Shown here piece by piece: positions 61,070 to 64,000 of a stretch of 64,000 nt of DNA (positions are counted from its first letter, which is position 1; each line of letters opens with the position of its first letter). The stretch is taken from NCBI RefSeq assembly GCF_042665525.1, contig NZ_JBHTCQ010000002.1, positions 310,001 through 374,000 on the forward strand, in the 5' to 3' direction. Source of the stretch: Allobogoriella alba (GTDB taxonomy: Bacteria > Actinomycetota > Actinomycetes > Actinomycetales > Actinomycetaceae). The notes beneath the pieces are model-generated. The model was not told the origin of the DNA. It was given only the letters and a program-made list of their open reading frames with translations, and did no database searches. The translations under genes were made by a program, and so were the position numbers.

Positions 61070-62655
61070 CCGACCCCGGCACCCGCGACAACCTCGCCGT
61101 CCGGCTCCTCGCCGGCAGCGAGGCGCACCCGGGGCGGACCGCGATCCGGCAGGCCGATGACCGCATCAGCTATGCCGCGCTCGCCGAGGCGGTGCGCACC
61201 ACCGCCGCCACGCTGCGCGCCGCCGGCGTGGGACCGGGGGACCGGGTCGCGCTGCTGTTCGGCAACCACCACCGCTTCGTCGAGGCGCTCCTCGGCGTCA
61301 TCTGGGCCGGCGCCGTCGCCGTCCCGCTCAACACCCGCGCCGGCCGCACCGCGCTGCAGCACGTCATGTCCGACGCCGCACCCGCCGTGCTGCTCAGCCA
61401 CGGCCCGCTCGCCGAGCGGGCACGCGAGCTGGCGGGCGGCGCCCGCCTCCTCCTGGCCGGCCAGGTCGGCTGGGACGACGGCGGAACGGGCGCCCCAGCG
61501 CCGTCGGACGGTGACCGTGCGCCCGCCCCGGTGCACGCCGACGACGTCTGCCTCCAGCCCTACACCTCCGGCTCCACCGGCAACCCCAAGGGCTGTCTGC
61601 TCACCCACGGCGGCCAGCACTGGAACGCCAGCACCGTCGCGCAGGTGTGGGAGCTGCAGGAGGACGACCGCGGCCTCATCACCGCGCCGATCTACCACAA
61701 GAACGCCATGATCTGCGTGATCAAGCCGCTCCTGCTGACCGGCGGCACGATCGTGATCGGCCGCGGTCCGGACCCCGCCGGCATCCCCGCCGAGGTGGCC
61801 GAGCACCGCTGCACCTACACCACCGGCGTCCCCGCCACGTACGAGATGCTGCTGGCCAGCGGCGAGCACACCCGGCACGACCTCGGCTCCCTGCGCTTCG
61901 TCATCTGCGGCTCCGCGCCGCTCTCGGAGGCCCTCGGGCGCAGCTTCGCCGAGGGGCTCGGTGCCCCGGTCATCGAGGCGTACGGGTTGACCGAGGGTGG
62001 GCCGCAGGTTCTCATGAACCCGCGCACCGCCACCCCGCGGTACGGCCTGGCCGGCCGGCCCATGCCCGGCGGCGAGGTCCACCTGCTCGACGTCGAGGAG
62101 ATGCCGGCCACGCCCGTCGCCGAGCTGCCGCAGGTGCCCACCGGGCAGGTGGGGGAGATGTGGGTCCGCAACCCCGGCGTGACGGCCGGCTACCACCGGC
62201 TGCCCGAGGTCACCCGCGAGCGGATCTCGGTGGACGGCTGGCTGCGCACCGGTGACCTCGCCGTGGCCGACGACGACGGGTACTTCCGGGTGCTCGGCCG
62301 GGCGGACGACATGATGAACGTGGGCGGCGAGAACGTCTACCCGCTCGAGGTGGAGCAGCTGCTGCGCGGCATGCCCGGCGTCCAGCAGGCCGCCGTGGTG
62401 CCCGCGCCGCACACCCGCAAGGGACAGGTGCCGGTCGCGTTCGTGGCGGCCGAGGGCCTCACCGAGGCGGAGGTCAAGGAGTACGCGCTCGCCAACGGCG
62501 CCGCCCACGCCCACCCGCGGCGGGTCTGGTTCCTCGACGCGCTGCCGCTCGGAGGTACCGGCAAGATCGACTACGCACGACTCGCCGCGCTGGTCCGGGA
62601 GCACCTGGCGGACCGGCCGTTGGGCGCGGCGGCCGACGGAGAGGACCGACCATGA
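61066..62655 (+). CDS. Acyl-CoA synthetase (adenylate-forming)
   Basis: The 529-residue ligase activates a carboxylic acid as an acyl adenylate and then as a CoA thioester. Core motifs are present: YTSGSTGNPKGCLLTH (~168), AYGLTEGGPQ (~305), the hinge GRADDMMNVGGENVYPLEVE (~411) and the catalytic Lys in GTGKIDYARL (~500). The substrate is unknown. The GTG start overlaps the dehydrogenase stop, and its own stop overlaps the thioesterase start (ATGA). Confidence 0.93.
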   Translation: MTDPGTRDNLAVRLLAGSEAHPGRTAIRQADDRISYAALAEAVRTTAATLRAAGVGPGDRVALLFGNHHRFVEALLGVIWAGAVAVPLNTRAGRTALQHVMSDAAPAVLLSHGPLAERARELAGGARLLLAGQVGWDDGGTGAPAPSDGDRAPAPVHADDVCLQPYTSGSTGNPKGCLLTHGGQHWNASTVAQVWELQEDDRGLITAPIYHKNAMICVIKPLLLTGGTIVIGRGPDPAGIPAEVAEHRCTYTTGVPATYEMLLASGEHTRHDLGSLRFVICGSAPLSEALGRSFAEGLGAPVIEAYGLTEGGPQVLMNPRTATPRYGLAGRPMPGGEVHLLDVEEMPATPVAELPQVPTGQVGEMWVRNPGVTAGYHRLPEVTRERISVDGWLRTGDLAVADDDGYFRVLGRADDMMNVGGENVYPLEVEQLLRGMPGVQQAAVVPAPHTRKGQVPVAFVAAEGLTEAEVKEYALANGAAHAHPRRVWFLDALPLGGTGKIDYARLAALVREHLADRPLGAAADGEDRP

Positions 62656-63062
62656 CCGTGGACATCGCCACCGTGCGGGAGCTGCTCACCAGCCCCGCCT
62701 ACCACCGGTGGCTCGGGCTGGAGCTGGTGGACGCCTCCGACGGCACCGTCACCATCGGCATGACCTGCCGCCCCGACCTGACCGCCGACGTGGCGGGCAG
62801 CTACGTCCACGGCGGCATCCTCGCCACCCTCCTGGACGTCGCCGGCGACTTCGCGCTCGTCTCCCAGCTCGGCGTGGGCCTGCCGACGATCGACCTGCGG
62901 GTGGACTACCTGCGGCCCGCCCGCCCGGGCGACACCCTCCTGGCGACCGGGACGGTGGTGCGCCGCGGCCGGTCCCTGGGCGTGGCCGACTCGAAGGTGG
63001 TCAACGGCGACGGCAAGGAGCTCGCCGTCGGGCGCGGCGTCTACAGCACCGCCGTCGCCTAG
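62652..63062 (+). CDS. PaaI-type hotdog thioesterase
   Basis: The 136-residue hotdog-fold protein carries the family segment GSYVHGGILATLLDVAGDFA (~50). It hydrolyses acyl-CoA, possibly the product of the ligase encoded just upstream, as a proofreading or release step. Overlap with the ligase gene (ATGA) supports co-expression. Confidence 0.9.
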   Translation: MTVDIATVRELLTSPAYHRWLGLELVDASDGTVTIGMTCRPDLTADVAGSYVHGGILATLLDVAGDFALVSQLGVGLPTIDLRVDYLRPARPGDTLLATGTVVRRGRSLGVADSKVVNGDGKELAVGRGVYSTAVA

Positions 63063-63063
63063 A

Positions 63064-63114
63064 CCCGCCCGCGACTCGTCATCCGTGTGCCGAGTCGCAG
63101 GATTCTCGGGCGGG
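63064..63114. terminator. Nested hairpin between converging genes
   Basis: CCCGCCC (63064-63070) pairs with GGGCGGG (63108-63114), enclosing an inner perfect stem GCGACTCG/CGAGTCGC (63071-63078, 63091-63098). It separates the thioesterase gene from the converging SDR gene. Confidence 0.6.
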
Positions 63115-63134
63115 CGTGGGGTGCGCCCGATCCC

Positions 63135-63869
63135 TCAGCGGCCGACGAGGTTCGCCCCGCCGTCGACCGGGAGCACGACGCCGGTGATCCAGGCCGCCTC
63201 GGCGGAGAGCAGGAACGCGACCGCCGCTGCGACGTCCTCCGGGTTGCCCACCCGGCCCAGCGGGTACTCCGCGGCCCGGCGCTCCAGCAGCGCCGAGTAG
63301 TCCTCGGCCGCCATGCCGCCGGTCACCCAGATGCCGGTGTCCACCAGCGACGGGCGCACGGCGTTGACCCGGACCGGCGCGATCTCCAGTGCCAGCGCCC
63401 GGGTGAACGCCTCCACCCCGCCCTTGGCCGCCGCGTAGGCGCTCGCGGACGGCTGCGGATTGGCCGCGATCGAGGAGCTGAGCGTCACCACGGCGCCGCG
63501 GGCAACCCGCAGCGCCGGCGTGAAGGCCCGGCAGGCGTTCATCGTGCCCAGCAGGTTCACCTCCACCTGGCGGGTCAGGTCAGCCACCGGCGCCTCAGCC
63601 AGCGCGCCTCGGGTCACGGCGCCCGCGCACGTGACGAGCGCGTCCACGCGACCGAGCTCGGCCTGCACCTGCTCGGCAACCCGCGCGAGCGCGTCGGCGT
63701 CCGCGACGTCGGCCTGGTGCTCCACGGGAGGCGTCCATCCGCCGTCGGCATCGGCGCGGTGCCGGGCGATGCTCACCACGCGGTAGCCGCGGCGATCCAA
63801 CCGCTCGCCAACCGCCCGGCCGATGCCGGCGGAGCCGCCGGTGACCACGGCGACCGGTGCGTCGCTCAC
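63135..63869 (-). CDS. Short-chain dehydrogenase/reductase
   Basis: The 244-residue SDR has TGGSAGIGRAVGERL (~11), VTCAGAVTRGALAE (~78), the SSSIAANPQPSASAYAAAK region with the catalytic Tyr/Lys (~150) and VLPVDGGANLVGR at the end. It is coupled by a GTGA overlap to the upstream partial transporter gene, so the two form an operon that continues beyond the window. Confidence 0.9.
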   Translation of the reverse strand: MSDAPVAVVTGGSAGIGRAVGERLDRRGYRVVSIARHRADADGGWTPPVEHQADVADADALARVAEQVQAELGRVDALVTCAGAVTRGALAEAPVADLTRQVEVNLLGTMNACRAFTPALRVARGAVVTLSSSIAANPQPSASAYAAAKGGVEAFTRALALEIAPVRVNAVRPSLVDTGIWVTGGMAAEDYSALLERRAAEYPLGRVGNPEDVAAAVAFLLSAEAAWITGVVLPVDGGANLVGR

Positions 63870-64000
63870 CGGGTGGCCTCCGCCGTCGTCGCGGGCTCCT
63901 CGAACAGGCGGAAGTGCCGGTCGAGGTGCGCCGTGCTCGGCGGGCGCGTCAGCAGGCTGACGACCACGAGCACCACGACACCGAGGATCGCCGCGGGCAT
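63866..64000 (-). CDS. C-terminus of a probable sodium/solute symporter, 5' end outside window
   Basis: Only the last ~44 residues are present: one hydrophobic segment (AAILGVVVLVVVSLLTRPP) and a basic/acidic cytoplasmic tail. This ending resembles members of the solute:sodium symporter family. The identification rests on the tail alone and is tentative. It is translationally coupled to the SDR. Confidence 0.5.
   Translation of the reverse strand: MPAAILGVVVLVVVSLLTRPPSTAHLDRHFRLFEEPATTAEATR

Noticed and set aside
1..64000. CRISPR arrays, tRNA or rRNA genes, insertion sequences
   Set aside because: No regularly spaced direct repeats, cloverleaf sequences, rRNA segments or transposase/integrase genes were found on reading both strands.

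Overview
The window is GC-rich DNA with frequent GTG starts, 4-nt GTGA/ATGA gene overlaps, strong G/C third-codon bias and lipoprotein-type transport receptors. This suggests an actinomycete (Actinomycetota); I cannot place it further from sequence alone. No tRNA, rRNA, CRISPR array, transposase or integrase was seen. The content looks chromosomal and accessory: one defence island followed by a run of catabolic operons, each with its own transporter and regulator.

Layout. (1) 1-2943: two divergent secreted alpha/beta-hydrolases, one cut by the window edge. (2) 3263-16404: defence island. It has a polytopic membrane protein, a type I restriction-modification system (hsdM, hsdS, hsdR), and three genes between hsdS and hsdR: a reverse-strand protein with a nuclease-like signature, a small membrane protein, and a Fic AMP-transferase coupled to hsdR. 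After hsdR come an orphan protein, a fused XRE/nucleotidyltransferase (MNT-like) antitoxin candidate and a uracil-DNA-glycosylase-fold protein. By eye the island is less GC-rich than its surroundings. (3) 16629-24528: LysR regulator, an atypical enolase-superfamily enzyme, a TctCBA tripartite carboxylate transporter, a malate/lactate dehydrogenase homologue and a ThDP-dependent enzyme. This reads as uptake, dehydration, oxidation and decarboxylation of a hydroxy-carboxylate. (4) 24549-28447: an IlvD/Edd dehydratase and GntP permease, divergent from a GntR regulator across a perfect 14-bp palindrome. (5) 28466-37959: a nine-gene reverse-strand operon with split transketolase, FGGY kinase, two SDRs, a ribose-type ABC importer and a SorC regulator. 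It fits polyol or ketose catabolism.

(6) 38087-51436: an aromatic-acid cluster. The reverse-strand operon encodes an SsuABC-type importer with two permeases, a second ThDP enzyme, an FAD dehydrogenase, a LigM-type tetrahydrofolate-dependent O-demethylase and an acetamidase/formamidase. A tandem two-domain MarR regulator lies at its head. Divergent from it are a close homologue of 3-hydroxybenzoate 4-monooxygenase and an ACMSD-type amidohydrolase/decarboxylase. O-demethylation to a 3-hydroxybenzoate followed by hydroxylation to protocatechuate is the simplest reading. (7) 51622-57236: an RraA-family aldolase, a sugar-type ABC importer without its own ATPase, and an amidohydrolase, followed by a GntR-TetR chimeric regulator. 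(8) 58310-64000: an FAD aromatic hydroxylase, a medium-chain dehydrogenase, an acyl-CoA ligase, a hotdog thioesterase, an SDR and the end of a probable sodium/solute symporter.

Features most worth a second look are the three-site operator array on the fic-hsdR start, the genes nested inside the R-M locus, the LigM/MobA/ThDP cluster with its double MarR, and the enolase-superfamily protein that lacks expected catalytic residues.
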